64,000 nucleotides of DNA from Friedmanniella luteola (GCF_900105065.1 NZ_LT629749.1:372001-436000); one strand, 5' to 3'; shown: positions 1 through 9,442, counted from the stretch's first letter. Notes: generated by a model not told the origin, from the sequence alone. Numbers and translations are program-made.

Positions 1-407
1 AGCTGGCTGCCGACGGCGTTGGCGATGGCCGCCGCGGTCTCCGGGTCGGCGTTGGCCACGTTGATCTGCATCACCACGGTGTTGCGGGGGGTGGTGATCC
101 GGATGCTGCGGCCGAGCTGCTTGACCGTCATGGTGAGCCCGAGGTCGTCGATCACCGGGTTCAGCACGGCCGGCGACGTGGCCAGCTGGCCGAACGACGC
201 CATCTGGTCCTGCACGTAGTTGGAACCCTGGGCCAGCTCGGCCGCCGAGTCGCCGACGCTCACCGTGAAGTACTGGGTGGCCGTGGCGGTGTAGAGCGGG
301 GTCCGGGTGGTGGAGACGGCGTAGACGCCGGCGCCGACCAGCAGGGTGATGATGCCGATCAGGATCCAGTGCCGCAGCAGCAGCCGGACGGTCGAGGCGA
401 AGCTCAT
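1..407 (-). CDS. Wzz/YveK-like polysaccharide co-polymerase, N-terminal part
   Basis: This reverse-strand gene runs off the left edge; 135 residues are visible. The start ATG is at 407-405 and the product opens with a short cytoplasmic stretch followed by a membrane helix (about residues 15-35, containing WILIGIITLLVGAGVYAVS) and an extracytoplasmic region with LYTATATQYFTVS and NTVVMQINVANADPETAAAI. This is the usual layout of the Wzz/YveK/CapA-type chain-length determinants that regulate polymer length in Wzx/Wzy-dependent capsule and exopolysaccharide export. It lies next to glycosyltransferase and EPS genes, which supports the call. A fused C-terminal tyrosine kinase or a second membrane helix may lie outside the window and cannot be judged. 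Confidence 0.75.
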   Translation of the reverse strand, partial: MSFASTVRLLLRHWILIGIITLLVGAGVYAVSTTRTPLYTATATQYFTVSVGDSAAELAQGSNYVQDQMASFGQLATSPAVLNPVIDDLGLTMTVKQLGRSIRITTPRNTVVMQINVANADPETAAAIANAVGSQ

Positions 408-654
408 GACGGGGGAAGACCTCTCGTGCGACGTGTGCGTGCGCGCGGGGACGGCGCACGGGAACGGGCCGACGCCGAGAGCACCCGGGACCCGGCCCCG
501 GTGTCGTCGGATACTGTAATCCACCCGGACCGGCCTGCCGGGCGCATCGATCAGGTTCCGGCGCGCCCGCCGTCCGCGCGTCGGACCGGGTGCCGGGGCG
601 CCGCCCGCGAGAGCGCGCAGCCAGGCCGTCGCGCCACCGCCCGCAAGGAGCCCC

Positions 655-1596
655 ATGACGTCCCCCCAGCCCGCGGCCGCCGAGGTCGTCGTCGCCGTCC
701 TCACCTTCCGCCGCGCCGAGCAGCTCGGCGTCCTGCTGCCCCAGCTGGTGGCCCAGGCCGAGGAGCTCGACGCCGACGGGTCCTGGTCGACCACCGTCGT
801 GGTGGTGGACAACGACCCGGCCCGCAGCGGCGAGCCCGTCGCGGCGGCGCACGCGCCCCGGGTCCGCTACGTGCACGAGGAGGTCCCCGGCATCGCGGCG
901 GGCCGGGCCCGCGCCGTCGCCGAGGCCGGGGACGCGGACGCCCTGGTGTTCATCGACGACGACGAGGAGCCGACGCCCGGCTGGCTGGCCCGGCTGGTCG
1001 GCACCTGGCACGCGGAGGGCCGGCCGGCCGGCGTCGTCGGCCGGGTGAGCCCGACCTACGCCGGCGTGAGCGACCCGTGGGTCGACGCCGGGGGCTTCTT
1101 CCGGCGCCGGCGCCACGCCACGGGCACCGAGGTCGCCGCGGCGTCGTCGGCGAACCTGCTGCTGGACCTCCGGCTGCTCCGCGCGCTCGGCCTCACCTTC
1201 GACCGGGGGCTGGGCCTGCGCGGCGGCGAGGACACCCTGCTCACCCAGAGCCTGACGCGGGCCGGTCACCGGCTCATCTGGTGCGACGAGGCCGAGGTCG
1301 TCGACCACATCCCGCCGTCCCGGATGGACCGGCGCTGGGTGCTGCGGCGCGCCTTCAGCCACGGCGCCGTCGCCAGCCGCATCGAGCTCGGGTTCGCCGC
1401 CCGGGTGCTGCCGGTGCGGGCCCGGCTCGCGGTCGGGGCGGTGGCCCGGGTGGCCGCCGGGCTGCTCCGTGCCCTCCTCGGCCGGCTGCGCGGCGACCTC
1501 GGGCAGCGCGCCCGCGGCTGGCGGCTGGCGGCGAAGGGCGCTGGCATGCTCGTCGGTGCGCTCGGTCGGGACGTGGCCGAGTACCGACGGCCCTGA
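655..1596 (+). CDS. GT2 family glycosyltransferase
   Basis: A 313-residue glycosyltransferase of the GT-A fold, family 2, expected to transfer a sugar from a nucleotide-sugar donor at the cytoplasmic face of the membrane. Visible are the N-terminal strand VVVAVLTFRRAEQL, the WSTTVVVVDNDP segment, and the acidic donor/metal motif FIDDDEEPTPGW near residue 100. A later GGEDTLL motif is typical of the acceptor side of GT2 enzymes. The start ATG has an AAGGAG ribosome binding site in the preceding GCAAGGAGCCCC. It diverges from the Wzz-like gene and precedes the giant secreted PKD protein, so a role in building the EPS repeat unit is likely. Donor and acceptor sugars cannot be predicted. Confidence 0.8.
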   Translation: MTSPQPAAAEVVVAVLTFRRAEQLGVLLPQLVAQAEELDADGSWSTTVVVVDNDPARSGEPVAAAHAPRVRYVHEEVPGIAAGRARAVAEAGDADALVFIDDDEEPTPGWLARLVGTWHAEGRPAGVVGRVSPTYAGVSDPWVDAGGFFRRRRHATGTEVAAASSANLLLDLRLLRALGLTFDRGLGLRGGEDTLLTQSLTRAGHRLIWCDEAEVVDHIPPSRMDRRWVLRRAFSHGAVASRIELGFAARVLPVRARLAVGAVARVAAGLLRALLGRLRGDLGQRARGWRLAAKGAGMLVGALGRDVAEYRRP

Positions 1597-1609
1597 GACC
1601 TCGGTCACA
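1594..1609. promoter_or_regulatory. CRP-like palindrome upstream of PKD protein gene
   Basis: TGAGACCTCGGTCACA fits the CRP/GlxR consensus TGTGA-N6-TCACA with one mismatch. It overlaps the stop codon of the upstream GT2 gene and lies about 150 bp before the start at 1757. Binding is inferred from sequence only. Confidence 0.4.
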
Positions 1610-1691
1610 GGCTGAGCGCAGCGCCCGGCCGCCCGGGCACGAACCGGACACGAACAGGTAACGGACGTCGGCGGGCGGCGGCGGAATTCCT

Positions 1692-1697
1692 TAGTCT
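1692..1697 (+). promoter_or_regulatory. -10-like box for the PKD protein gene
   Basis: TAGTCT stands about 60 nt before the ATG at 1757. No convincing -35 hexamer is visible. The leader that follows contains CGCAACGATCGC (1731-1742), a 12-mer also found before the beta-helix gene. Confidence 0.3.
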
Positions 1698-1756
1698 TCC
1701 TCTGCGACAGGACCCACGGGGGGTGGGCCGCGCAACGATCGCTCGGGGACTTCCAC

Positions 1757-4700
1757 ATGGCGTTGACGCCTTCGCGTGCCAAGCGCGCGCTCATCACCCT
1801 GCTCTCGACCAGCATCCTCGCGGGTGCGCTGGTCGCCGCAGGTGCCGGCTCCGCCGCGGCGGCGGAGGCGGCGAGCGCGTACAACGTGGTCGACCGCAAC
1901 GCCACCACCGGCGTGACGGCCGACGCGCTGCCGACCGTGCAGATCGACGGCGTCGTCTGGGACCAGGCCATCGTCGGGGACACGGTGTACGCGGGCGGCC
2001 AGTTCGCCAACGCGCGGCCGGCCGGCGCCGCCGCCGGCACGAGCCTCACGCCGCGGGGCAACCTGCTCTCCTACAACATCCGCACCGGGGTGCTGAACAC
2101 CGGCTTCGCGCCGACGGTGAACGGCCGGATCCGCGCCATGGCCGTCTCCCCGGACAAGTCGCGGCTCTACGTCGTCGGCTCGTTCACGACGGTCAACGGG
2201 CAGAGCCGCAGCCGGGTGGCCGCCTTCAACACGAGCGACGGGTCGCTCGTCCCCACCTTCAAGCCGGTCGCCAGCTCCGACGTCTTCTCGATCGCCGTCT
2301 CGGACGACGCCGTGTACCTCGGCGGCTGGTTCGGCGCGGTCAACGGGGTCGCCCGGCAGCGGCTGGCCGCCGTCAGCCCCACCACCGGCGCCACCCTCGC
2401 CTGGGCGCCGACCAGCGACAGCACCGTCAACACCATGGCGCTGACCCCGGACCGGACGCGGCTGCTCGTCGGCGGCATCTTCGCCAACCTCAACGGCTCG
2501 CCGGCCATCGGCCTGGGCTCGCTCGACGCCACGACGGGCACCCTCTACCCGTTCGCCGCCAACCAGACGATCCAGAACTACGGCAACTCCGCCGGCATCT
2601 ACAGCCTCAAGACCGACGGCACCAACGTCTACGGCGCGGCCTACTGGTTCGGCGGCACCGGCAACTTCGAGGGCATGTTCGTCGCCGACCCGATGAGCGG
2701 CGCCCTCAAGTCCATGGCCGACTGCCACGGCGACACCTACGACGTCTCACCGGTCGGCGGCGTCGTCTACACCGTGAGCCACCACCACGACTGCTCGAAC
2801 ATGAACGGCTTCCCCGACACCAACCCGCGCAGCCGCTGGATGCGGGCCAACGCGTTCACCGTCGCGGCGACCACGACGACCGGCCCCAACAACGCCGGGG
2901 GCTACTACAGCTTCCAGGGCCAGCCGTCCTCCTCGATCGTCAACTGGTTCCCCGACGTCTCCGTCGGCTCCTACACGGGCCAGTCGCAGGGCGGCTGGAC
3001 CACCGAGGCCACCAGCGAGTACGTCGTCCAGGGCGGGGAGTTCCCGCTGGTCAACAACACCGGCCAGCAGGGCCTGGTGCGCTTCGCGATCCCCTCGATC
3101 GCCACGAACAAGCAGGGCCCGCGGGCGACGGCGGCCGAGAGCGCGCCCAGCCTGCGCGGCATCTCCGGCACCTCGGTGCGCGTCTCCTTCAAGGCGAACT
3201 TCGACCGCGACGACCAGCAGCTGACCTACAAGCTGTTCCGCACCGACCGGCCCGCCACGCCGGTGCTGACCAGGACCGTCACGTCGCAGTTCTGGAACCG
3301 GCCCACCCAGGTGTTCACCGACACCGGCCTGACCCCGGGCGCCGGCTACGGCTACTACGTCACCGCCACCGACCCGACCGGGAACACGTCCAAGAGCGCG
3401 ACGACCACCATCACCACGGGCACCGCCGTCGTCGACGACAGCCCGTACGCCCGGGCCGTGCAGACCGACGGCGCGGCCCACTACTGGCGCCTCGACGAGG
3501 CCGCGGGCGCGACCTCGTCCGTCGACTGGGCGGGCGGCAACGACCTGGTGCTCGGCGCCGGCGTGACCAGCGGCGCGGCCGGGGCCGTGCAGGGCTCGCC
3601 CGACACCGCCGCCACGTTCGACGGCGGCGCGACCGGTGTGGCGGGGCAGAGCAGCACCGAGCACAGCAGCAACACCTTCAGCGCGGAGGCCTGGTTCAGC
3701 ACCACCACGGCGACCGGCGGCAAGATCCTCGGTTTCGGGGACAGCCAGACCGGCTCGAGCGGCAGCTACGACCGGCACCTCTACATGGACAACAGCGGAC
3801 GCCTCACCTTCGGCGTCTACCCGGGCAGCGTCCGCACGGTGACCAGCGCGGGCAGCTACAACGACGGCCAGTGGCACCACGTCGTCGCCTCCCTGTCGCC
3901 CTCGGGCCTGCAGCTGTTCGTCGACGGCCTGCGGGTCGGCATCGACACCGGCACCACCACCGGCCAGGACTACCAGGGCTACTGGCGGATCGGCGGGGAC
4001 AACATCGGCAGCTGGCCCGCCCAGCCCTCGAGCAGCACCTTCGCCGGGACCATCGACGACGTCGCGATCTACCCGACCGCGCTGACCCAGACCCAGGTGC
4101 GGGACCACTTCACCAAGAGCGGCCGCACGGTCGACGTCCCGGCGGCCCCGACCGACGCGTACGGCCGGCAGGTCCACGGCGACGACCCGCTGTTCTTCTG
4201 GCGGCTCGACGAGACCACCGGCAGCACCGTCGCCGACGCCAGCGAGGCGCGGACGGCGGGCAACCTGGCCGGCGGCGTCACCCTCGGCGCGGCCAGCACC
4301 GTGACGGCCGGCAAGGCAGCCGCGTTCGACGGCAGCACCGGGACGATCGCGAGCAGCCGGACCTTCACCAACCCCACGGCCTACTCCGAGGAGGTGTGGT
4401 TCAAGACCACGACCACCAACGGCGGCAAGCTGATGGGCTTCGGGGACCAGCCGAGCGGCTTCTCGAACAACTACGACCGGCACGTCTACATGGAGAACAG
4501 CGGCCAGCTGACCTTCGGCGTGTGGACGGGCCAGGCCAACACCACGACGACCCCGGCGGCCTACAACGACGGCGCCTGGCACCACATGGTCGCCACCCAG
4601 GACGCCACCGCCGGCATGCGGCTCTACGTCGACGGCGTGCTCGCGGGCAGCAACGGCCAGACCTCGAACCAGGGCTACACCGGCTACTGGCGGGTGGGCG

Positions 4701-7402
4701 GGGACACCTCCTGGGGCGGCAGCAGCGCGTTCTTCGCCGGCTCGCTGGACGAGGCCGCCGTCTACCCCTACGCGCTGAGCGCCGCGCAGGTCGCGGCCCA
4801 CCACGACGCCTCCGGCGCGGCGGTGGACGCCGCTCCCGTGGCCTCCTTCACCTCCTCCTGCACCGACGCCACCTGCTACCTCGACGGGTCCGCCAGCAGC
4901 GACCCGGACGGCTCTGTCACGGCGTGGGCGTGGGCCTTCGGGGACGCGACCACCGGAACCGGCTCGACGGCCTCGCACACCTACGCGGCGTCCGGCAGCT
5001 ACGACGTCACCCTGACCGTCACCGACGACCAGGGCCGGAAGAGCAGCACCACCCGTCCGGTCACGGTCACCAAGCCGGTGCCGAACCAGGCCCCGGTCGC
5101 CGCCTTCACCAGCACCTGCGACGAGCGGGCCTGCACCGTCGACGCCGCCACCAGCACCGACGCCGACGGCTCCGTGGCGACCTACGCCTGGTCCTTCGGC
5201 GACGGGGACACCTCGGCGCTGCCCCGACCGACGCACACCTACACCGCCGACGGCACCTACCCGGTGACCCTGACGGTCACCGACGACCGGGGGGCCAGCG
5301 ACACCGTGACCCACCCCGTCTCCGTGCAGCGGGCGAACGTCGCGCCGGTCGCGTCCTTCACCTCCACCGCGCAGGCGCTGGCCGCCAGCTTCGACGGCTC
5401 GGCCTCCACGGACGGCGACGGCACGGTCGACGGCTACGCCTGGACCTTCGGCGACGGCACCTCCGGGACCGGTGTCAAGCCCAGTCACACCTACCCGAGG
5501 GCCGGCAGCTACGACGTCACCCTGACCGTCACCGACGACCGCGGCGCCACCAACCAGGTGACCCGGCCGGTCGCGGTGACCGCGCCGGCCGCCAACGCGG
5601 CTCCCGTGGCCGCGTTCGGCTCGACGACCTCGGACCTGAGGGTCAGCGTCGACGGGTCGGGTTCGACGGACGCCGACGGCACCGTGGCCTCCTACGCCTG
5701 GACCTACGGTGACGGGTCGACCGGGACCGGTCGGACCGACACCCACACCTACGCGGCGGCGGGCACCTACAGCGTCAAGCTGACGGTGACCGACGACGGC
5801 GGGCTGACCGGCTCGCTGACCAGGAGCGTCACCGTCACCGCGGCGCCGCAGCCGCCGGCCGGCGACGTCCTCGCCGCCGACGCCTTCGGCCGCACGGGCT
5901 CCCGCTGGGGCACCGCGGACGTCGGCGGGGCCTGGACCGACTCGGGCGCGACCTACTTCTCCACCGCCGGTGGCAAGGGCGTGCTCGCGATGACCAAGGC
6001 CGGCTCCGGCCCGACGGCGACGCTGGGCACGGTCGCCGCCACCGACTCCAGCACGACCGCGGAGTTCACGCTCGACAAGGTCGCCAACAGCGGCGGGCTG
6101 CAGATCATCCTGGCGGCCCGCAAGCAGGGCACCTCGGAGTACCGGCTCAAGGCGCGGGTGCTGTCCGACGGCACCGTCCGGCTCGGCGTCACCCAGGTGG
6201 TCTCCGGGACGGAGACCTCCCTCAAGGAGGTGCTCGTCAGCGGCCTGACCATCACCCCGGGTGAGGTGTACGAGCTGCGCTTCGACGTGACCGGCACGGG
6301 CACCACGACGCTGGCCGCGAAGCTCTGGAAGGCCACGGCCTCCGAGCCGACGGCCGCCCAGGTCAGCGCGACCAGCACCGTCGCCGGGCTCCAGACGCCG
6401 GGTGCCGCCGCGGTCCAGGGCTACCTGGCCTCGACGGTCACCAACCTCCCGGTCACCCTGCGCTTCGACGGGTACGCGGTCGCCCGGGCGGGCACCACGC
6501 CCCCGCCGGCGGCGAACGTCAAGCCGGCCGCGGCCTTCGGCTCCTCGACCTCGGACCTGAGGGTCAGCGTCGACGGGTCGGGTTCGACGGACGCCGACGG
6601 CACCGTGGCCTCCTACACCTGGACCTACGGTGACGGGTCGACCGGGACCGGTCGGACCGACACCCACACCTACGCGGCGGCGGGCACCTACAGCGTCAAG
6701 CTGACGGTGACCGACGACGGCGGGCTGACCGACTCGCTGACCAGGAGCGTCACCGTCACCGCGGCCCCGCCCGCCACCACGGTCGTGGCCTCGGACGCCT
6801 TCGGTCGGACCGGCACCCGCTGGGGGACCGCCGACGCCGGCGGCGCGTGGACCGACTCGACGGCCTTCTCGACCGCCGGGGGCAAGGGCCTGGTGACGGT
6901 GGCCAAGGCCGGATCCGGTCCCCTCGCCGCCCTCAACGGCGTCTCGGTGCTCGACTCCTCGACCACCGTGACGGTGTCCGCCGACAAGGCGGCGACCGGC
7001 GGCGGCAGCTACGTCACCGTGGCGGCCCGCAAGCAGGGCACCTCGGAGTACCGGCTCAAGGTCCGGCTGGTCGCCGACGGCACGGTGCGGCTCAGCACCA
7101 CCGTCGTCGCCAGCGGCACCGAGACGCTGCTGAAGGACAGCCTGGTCCCGGGGCTGACCTCCACCGCGGGCGACGTGCTGAAGGTGCGGTTCGACGTGAC
7201 CGGCAGCGGCACCACGACGCTCGCAGGCAAGGTCTGGAAGGCCTCGGCCACCGAGCCGGCCGCCGCCCAGATCAGCAGCACCAGCTCCCAGGCCGGCCTG
7301 CAGAGCGCCGGTGGGGTGGCCCTGACCGGCTACCTCTCGGGCAGCACCACCAACGCCCCGGTGGTCTTCGCCTTCGACGACCTGGTCGTCACCCGGCGCT
7401 GA
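1757..7402 (+). CDS. giant secreted propeller/LamG/PKD protein
   Basis: An 1,881-residue exported protein. A signal peptide (about 1-36, ending SAAAAE) is followed by a DUF5122/delta-60-like propeller (about 40-450, repeats of the type VYAGGQF...G...RLAAV). Then come an FN3-like domain (about 455-558), two LamG/concanavalin-like domains each opening with HYWRLDE or FFWRLDE (about 560-790 and 800-1020), four PKD domains (about 1025-1360), a jelly-roll-like module starting DAFGRTGSRWG (about 1370-1575), a fifth PKD domain and a second copy of the module starting DAFGRTGTRWG (about 1675-1881). PKD and LamG domains are usual adhesion or glycan-binding folds; no catalytic signature is seen and no sortase or membrane anchor follows. 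It sits inside the EPS locus, so a matrix or surface scaffold role is my inference. A strong terminator follows. Confidence 0.8.
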   Translation: MALTPSRAKRALITLLSTSILAGALVAAGAGSAAAAEAASAYNVVDRNATTGVTADALPTVQIDGVVWDQAIVGDTVYAGGQFANARPAGAAAGTSLTPRGNLLSYNIRTGVLNTGFAPTVNGRIRAMAVSPDKSRLYVVGSFTTVNGQSRSRVAAFNTSDGSLVPTFKPVASSDVFSIAVSDDAVYLGGWFGAVNGVARQRLAAVSPTTGATLAWAPTSDSTVNTMALTPDRTRLLVGGIFANLNGSPAIGLGSLDATTGTLYPFAANQTIQNYGNSAGIYSLKTDGTNVYGAAYWFGGTGNFEGMFVADPMSGALKSMADCHGDTYDVSPVGGVVYTVSHHHDCSNMNGFPDTNPRSRWMRANAFTVAATTTTGPNNAGGYYSFQGQPSSSIVNWFPDVSVGSYTGQSQGGWTTEATSEYVVQGGEFPLVNNTGQQGLVRFAIPSIATNKQGPRATAAESAPSLRGISGTSVRVSFKANFDRDDQQLTYKLFRTDRPATPVLTRTVTSQFWNRPTQVFTDTGLTPGAGYGYYVTATDPTGNTSKSATTTITTGTAVVDDSPYARAVQTDGAAHYWRLDEAAGATSSVDWAGGNDLVLGAGVTSGAAGAVQGSPDTAATFDGGATGVAGQSSTEHSSNTFSAEAWFSTTTATGGKILGFGDSQTGSSGSYDRHLYMDNSGRLTFGVYPGSVRTVTSAGSYNDGQWHHVVASLSPSGLQLFVDGLRVGIDTGTTTGQDYQGYWRIGGDNIGSWPAQPSSSTFAGTIDDVAIYPTALTQTQVRDHFTKSGRTVDVPAAPTDAYGRQVHGDDPLFFWRLDETTGSTVADASEARTAGNLAGGVTLGAASTVTAGKAAAFDGSTGTIASSRTFTNPTAYSEEVWFKTTTTNGGKLMGFGDQPSGFSNNYDRHVYMENSGQLTFGVWTGQANTTTTPAAYNDGAWHHMVATQDATAGMRLYVDGVLAGSNGQTSNQGYTGYWRVGGDTSWGGSSAFFAGSLDEAAVYPYALSAAQVAAHHDASGAAVDAAPVASFTSSCTDATCYLDGSASSDPDGSVTAWAWAFGDATTGTGSTASHTYAASGSYDVTLTVTDDQGRKSSTTRPVTVTKPVPNQAPVAAFTSTCDERACTVDAATSTDADGSVATYAWSFGDGDTSALPRPTHTYTADGTYPVTLTVTDDRGASDTVTHPVSVQRANVAPVASFTSTAQALAASFDGSASTDGDGTVDGYAWTFGDGTSGTGVKPSHTYPRAGSYDVTLTVTDDRGATNQVTRPVAVTAPAANAAPVAAFGSTTSDLRVSVDGSGSTDADGTVASYAWTYGDGSTGTGRTDTHTYAAAGTYSVKLTVTDDGGLTGSLTRSVTVTAAPQPPAGDVLAADAFGRTGSRWGTADVGGAWTDSGATYFSTAGGKGVLAMTKAGSGPTATLGTVAATDSSTTAEFTLDKVANSGGLQIILAARKQGTSEYRLKARVLSDGTVRLGVTQVVSGTETSLKEVLVSGLTITPGEVYELRFDVTGTGTTTLAAKLWKATASEPTAAQVSATSTVAGLQTPGAAAVQGYLASTVTNLPVTLRFDGYAVARAGTTPPPAANVKPAAAFGSSTSDLRVSVDGSGSTDADGTVASYTWTYGDGSTGTGRTDTHTYAAAGTYSVKLTVTDDGGLTDSLTRSVTVTAAPPATTVVASDAFGRTGTRWGTADAGGAWTDSTAFSTAGGKGLVTVAKAGSGPLAALNGVSVLDSSTTVTVSADKAATGGGSYVTVAARKQGTSEYRLKVRLVADGTVRLSTTVVASGTETLLKDSLVPGLTSTAGDVLKVRFDVTGSGTTTLAGKVWKASATEPAAAQISSTSSQAGLQSAGGVALTGYLSGSTTNAPVVFAFDDLVVTRR
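5625..5844. repeat. 220-bp duplicated PKD-coding segment, copy 1
   Basis: This stretch matches 6546-6765 at an offset of 921 bp with about two mismatches by eye (GCC/ACC near 5696 and GGC/GAC near 5810). The offset equals 307 codons, one PKD domain plus one jelly-roll module, so it marks a recent in-frame module duplication or gene conversion. Confidence 0.9.
6546..6765. repeat. 220-bp duplicated PKD-coding segment, copy 2
   Basis: Second copy of the segment at 5625-5844. The jelly-roll modules that follow each copy are far more diverged, so homogenisation seems limited to the PKD part. Confidence 0.9.
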
Positions 7403-7409
7403 GCCGGGC

Positions 7410-7460
7410 TCCTCCCACCCGGCGGGCCGCCCGTCCGCGGACCCCGACCGGGTGGGAGGA
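7410..7460 (+). terminator. hairpin terminator after the PKD protein gene
   Basis: Arms TCCTCCCACCCGG (7410-7422) and CCGGGTGGGAGGA (7448-7460) form a perfect 13-bp stem with a 25-nt GC-rich loop, eight bases after the stop codon. There is no U tract, as is common in high-GC genomes. It would separate the PKD gene from the lipoprotein gene. Confidence 0.7.
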
Positions 7461-7497
7461 TCGGCGCCTGACCTCGGGGGAACGAGAGAGGCCAGAC

Positions 7498-8109
7498 ATG
7501 TCCCGCACCCCAGCCCGGCCGGTGGCCCGCGCCACCGCCGCCCTGCTGCTCGCCGTCCTGCTCGGCGGCTGCACCGCGGAGGCCGGCAGCGGCACCAGCA
7601 GCACCCCGCCGGCCGAGCCGCCGCCCGTCCCGGCGTCCAGCGCAGCGACCACGCCGGTCCCCGCGCCCACCCCGGGCAGCGCCGGGTCCACCGTCGCCGG
7701 CCAGCCCGTCCGCCAGCGCAAGGCCGTGCGGCTCGACGCCCCGGGCCAGGCCGCCGACGACGTCGCCGTCCGGCTGACGTCGGTGCGGGCGATCACCGCC
7801 AGGGCGAGTGGTCCGGGCGAGGTGGCGGGTCCGGCCCTCGCCGTCACCGTGCAGATCGAGAACGGCACCAGCCAGGCCGTCGAGCTCGGCTCGACCGTGG
7901 TCAACCTGACCGACAGCGAGGGTGCGCCCGGGTCGGTGATGTCGGCCGAGCCGGCCAGCCCGCTGCCCGCGGCCGTCGCGGCCGGAGCGCAGGTCGCAGG
8001 CGTCTACGTCTTCACCGTGCCGGAGGGCCGGCGCGACCCGGTCACCGTCGAGGTCGGCGTGACGCCCAGTGACCCACTGGTCGTGTTCCGTGGGCGACCG
8101 ACCGGCTGA
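7498..8109 (+). CDS. secreted lipoprotein of the PKD-protein-associated family
   Basis: A 203-residue lipoprotein: a signal peptide with the lipobox LLGGC at about residue 21, a Ser/Thr/Pro-rich linker to about residue 75, then an immunoglobulin-like domain resembling the DUF4352 type. The chosen ATG has GAGAGAGG upstream. The C-terminal domain shares a pattern with the lipoprotein at 24517-25266 (GPGEVAGP, then ENGTSQAVEL, then VYVFTVPEGRR, then a final FRG), so the two are probably paralogues. Both stand beside a propeller/PKD protein, which suggests a partner or anchoring role at the cell surface. That function is inference; no enzymatic motif is visible. Confidence 0.75.
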   Translation: MSRTPARPVARATAALLLAVLLGGCTAEAGSGTSSTPPAEPPPVPASSAATTPVPAPTPGSAGSTVAGQPVRQRKAVRLDAPGQAADDVAVRLTSVRAITARASGPGEVAGPALAVTVQIENGTSQAVELGSTVVNLTDSEGAPGSVMSAEPASPLPAAVAAGAQVAGVYVFTVPEGRRDPVTVEVGVTPSDPLVVFRGRPTG

Positions 8110-8124
8110 CCCGGCGGCAGCCCG

Positions 8125-8130
8125 TAGCGT
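8125..8130 (+). promoter_or_regulatory. leaderless-type -10 box for PIG-V-like gene
   Basis: TAGCGT ends 6 nt before the ATG at 8137, the spacing expected when transcription starts at the start codon. No Shine-Dalgarno sequence precedes the ATG. Confidence 0.5.
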
Positions 8131-8136
8131 GCAGCC

Positions 8137-9390
8137 ATGGACTCCGCCCTCCGGCTCGGGACGACCCTCGGGCAGCTGACGGACCGGGTGCTCGGGGCGT
8201 TCGGCTCCGGCGTCCGCCGCTTCACCACCTGGCGGTGGTGGCTGCAGGTGCTGGTGGTCTGGGCCCTCGGCCGCCTCTTCACCCTGCTGCTGGTGCTGAC
8301 CGTGGCCCGGATGCAGGGACCGAACCCGTGGACCACCGAGCGGCCGGGCTACCTGGACTACATCGACGGCTGGGACGCCGGCTGGTACCACAAGATCTTC
8401 GACGAGGGCTATCCCCGCGTGCTGCCGCGCGACACCGCCGGGCAGCTCGACCCGAACCAGTGGGCCTTCTACCCGGTGCTGCCCGGCCTGGCCAAGCTCC
8501 TCAACCTGGGCACCGGCGTCTCGTGGCTGGTGCTGGGGCCCCTGATCTCCCTGCTGGCCAGCCTCGCCCTGTGCCTGCTGCTCCACCGGCTGTTCGCCAG
8601 CCGCGCCAGCGCCGGCACCGCCCTGATGGCCGTCGCCCTGTTCTCGTTCCAGCCGGCCGCGCCGGTGCTGCAGTTCGGCTACGCGGAGTCGCTCGGCCTG
8701 GCGCTCCTCGTCGGCGTGCTGCTCTGCCTGGTGCACGAGCGCTACTGGACCGCCGTCCCGCTCGTGGTCGTGCTCAGCCTCACCCGCCCGACGAGCGCGC
8801 CCCTCGCGCTGACCATGCTGCTGGTCGCGGTCGGCTGGTTCCTGCTCCGCCGCACGCAGCCGGTCGCACGCCGACGCTGGCTGGGGCTGGGCGTCCTCAC
8901 CGTGGTGACCGGCCTGAGCACCTTCCTCTGGCCCGCGGTGATGGCGGTCGTCACCGGCGACCCGGACGCCTACTTCGAGACCGAGGCCGCCTGGCACGGC
9001 AACAGCGCCGTGCTGCCCGGCGAGCTGTGGGCCAACATCGGCATCCGGCTGTTCGGCAAGCCGCTGGGCCTCCTGGCCCCCGTCGTCGTCGTCCTCGGCC
9101 TCGTGCTGGTGATGGCCACCCGCACCGTCCGCCGGCTCGGTCCGGTGCTGTACCTCTGGACGGCCAGCTACCTGCTGTACCTGCTCGGGGTGGTCGCCCC
9201 GAACGGCGCCCTGCCCCGGCTGCTGCTGCCGGCCTTCCCGCTGCTGCTGGCGGCGGCGATGGCGTCCCGGTCGAGGGCCTACCGGGTCACGCTGGTGATC
9301 GCCAGCCTCGTCGGTCAGGTCGTCTGGGTGGCCTGGCTGTGGCACTGGTCCGGCGTGGGGCTGCACGGCGCCGCGGAGTCCAACCCCTAG
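8137..9390 (+). CDS. PIG-V-like integral membrane mannosyltransferase
   Basis: A 417-residue multi-spanning membrane protein with about ten hydrophobic helices. The conserved loop motif GWDAGWYHKI near residue 76 and NQWAFYPVLP soon after match the PIG-V/GT-C type mannosyltransferases, in which an aspartate of this first loop acts with a polyprenyl-phosphate sugar donor. A second feature is the LTRPTSAPLAL segment typical of this family. Such enzymes glycosylate lipids or secreted proteins outside the membrane. In this setting it could decorate the EPS or the neighbouring secreted PKD and beta-helix proteins; which of these is not shown by the sequence. It is transcribed after the lipoprotein gene with its own -10 box. 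Confidence 0.75.
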   Translation: MDSALRLGTTLGQLTDRVLGAFGSGVRRFTTWRWWLQVLVVWALGRLFTLLLVLTVARMQGPNPWTTERPGYLDYIDGWDAGWYHKIFDEGYPRVLPRDTAGQLDPNQWAFYPVLPGLAKLLNLGTGVSWLVLGPLISLLASLALCLLLHRLFASRASAGTALMAVALFSFQPAAPVLQFGYAESLGLALLVGVLLCLVHERYWTAVPLVVVLSLTRPTSAPLALTMLLVAVGWFLLRRTQPVARRRWLGLGVLTVVTGLSTFLWPAVMAVVTGDPDAYFETEAAWHGNSAVLPGELWANIGIRLFGKPLGLLAPVVVVLGLVLVMATRTVRRLGPVLYLWTASYLLYLLGVVAPNGALPRLLLPAFPLLLAAAMASRSRAYRVTLVIASLVGQVVWVAWLWHWSGVGLHGAAESNP

Positions 9391-9426
9391 TCGGGGCCGC
9401 GCCGACACGGCGTGCCGGGGCCGGGG

Positions 9427-9442
9427 CGTGACCGAGATCACA
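9427..9442. promoter_or_regulatory. CRP-like palindrome upstream of beta-helix gene
   Basis: CGTGACCGAGATCACA matches TGTGA-N6-TCACA in nine of ten half-site positions. It is about 225 bp upstream of the ATG at 9666, in the 275-bp gap after the PIG-V-like gene. Confidence 0.5.

Noticed and set aside
2747-6667. A 1,306-codon open frame on the reverse strand opposite the PKD protein gene
   Set aside because: It is a by-product of high GC and repeats; the forward frame has a signal peptide and recognisable domains, while the reverse frame is Gly/Arg/Val-rich without any family.
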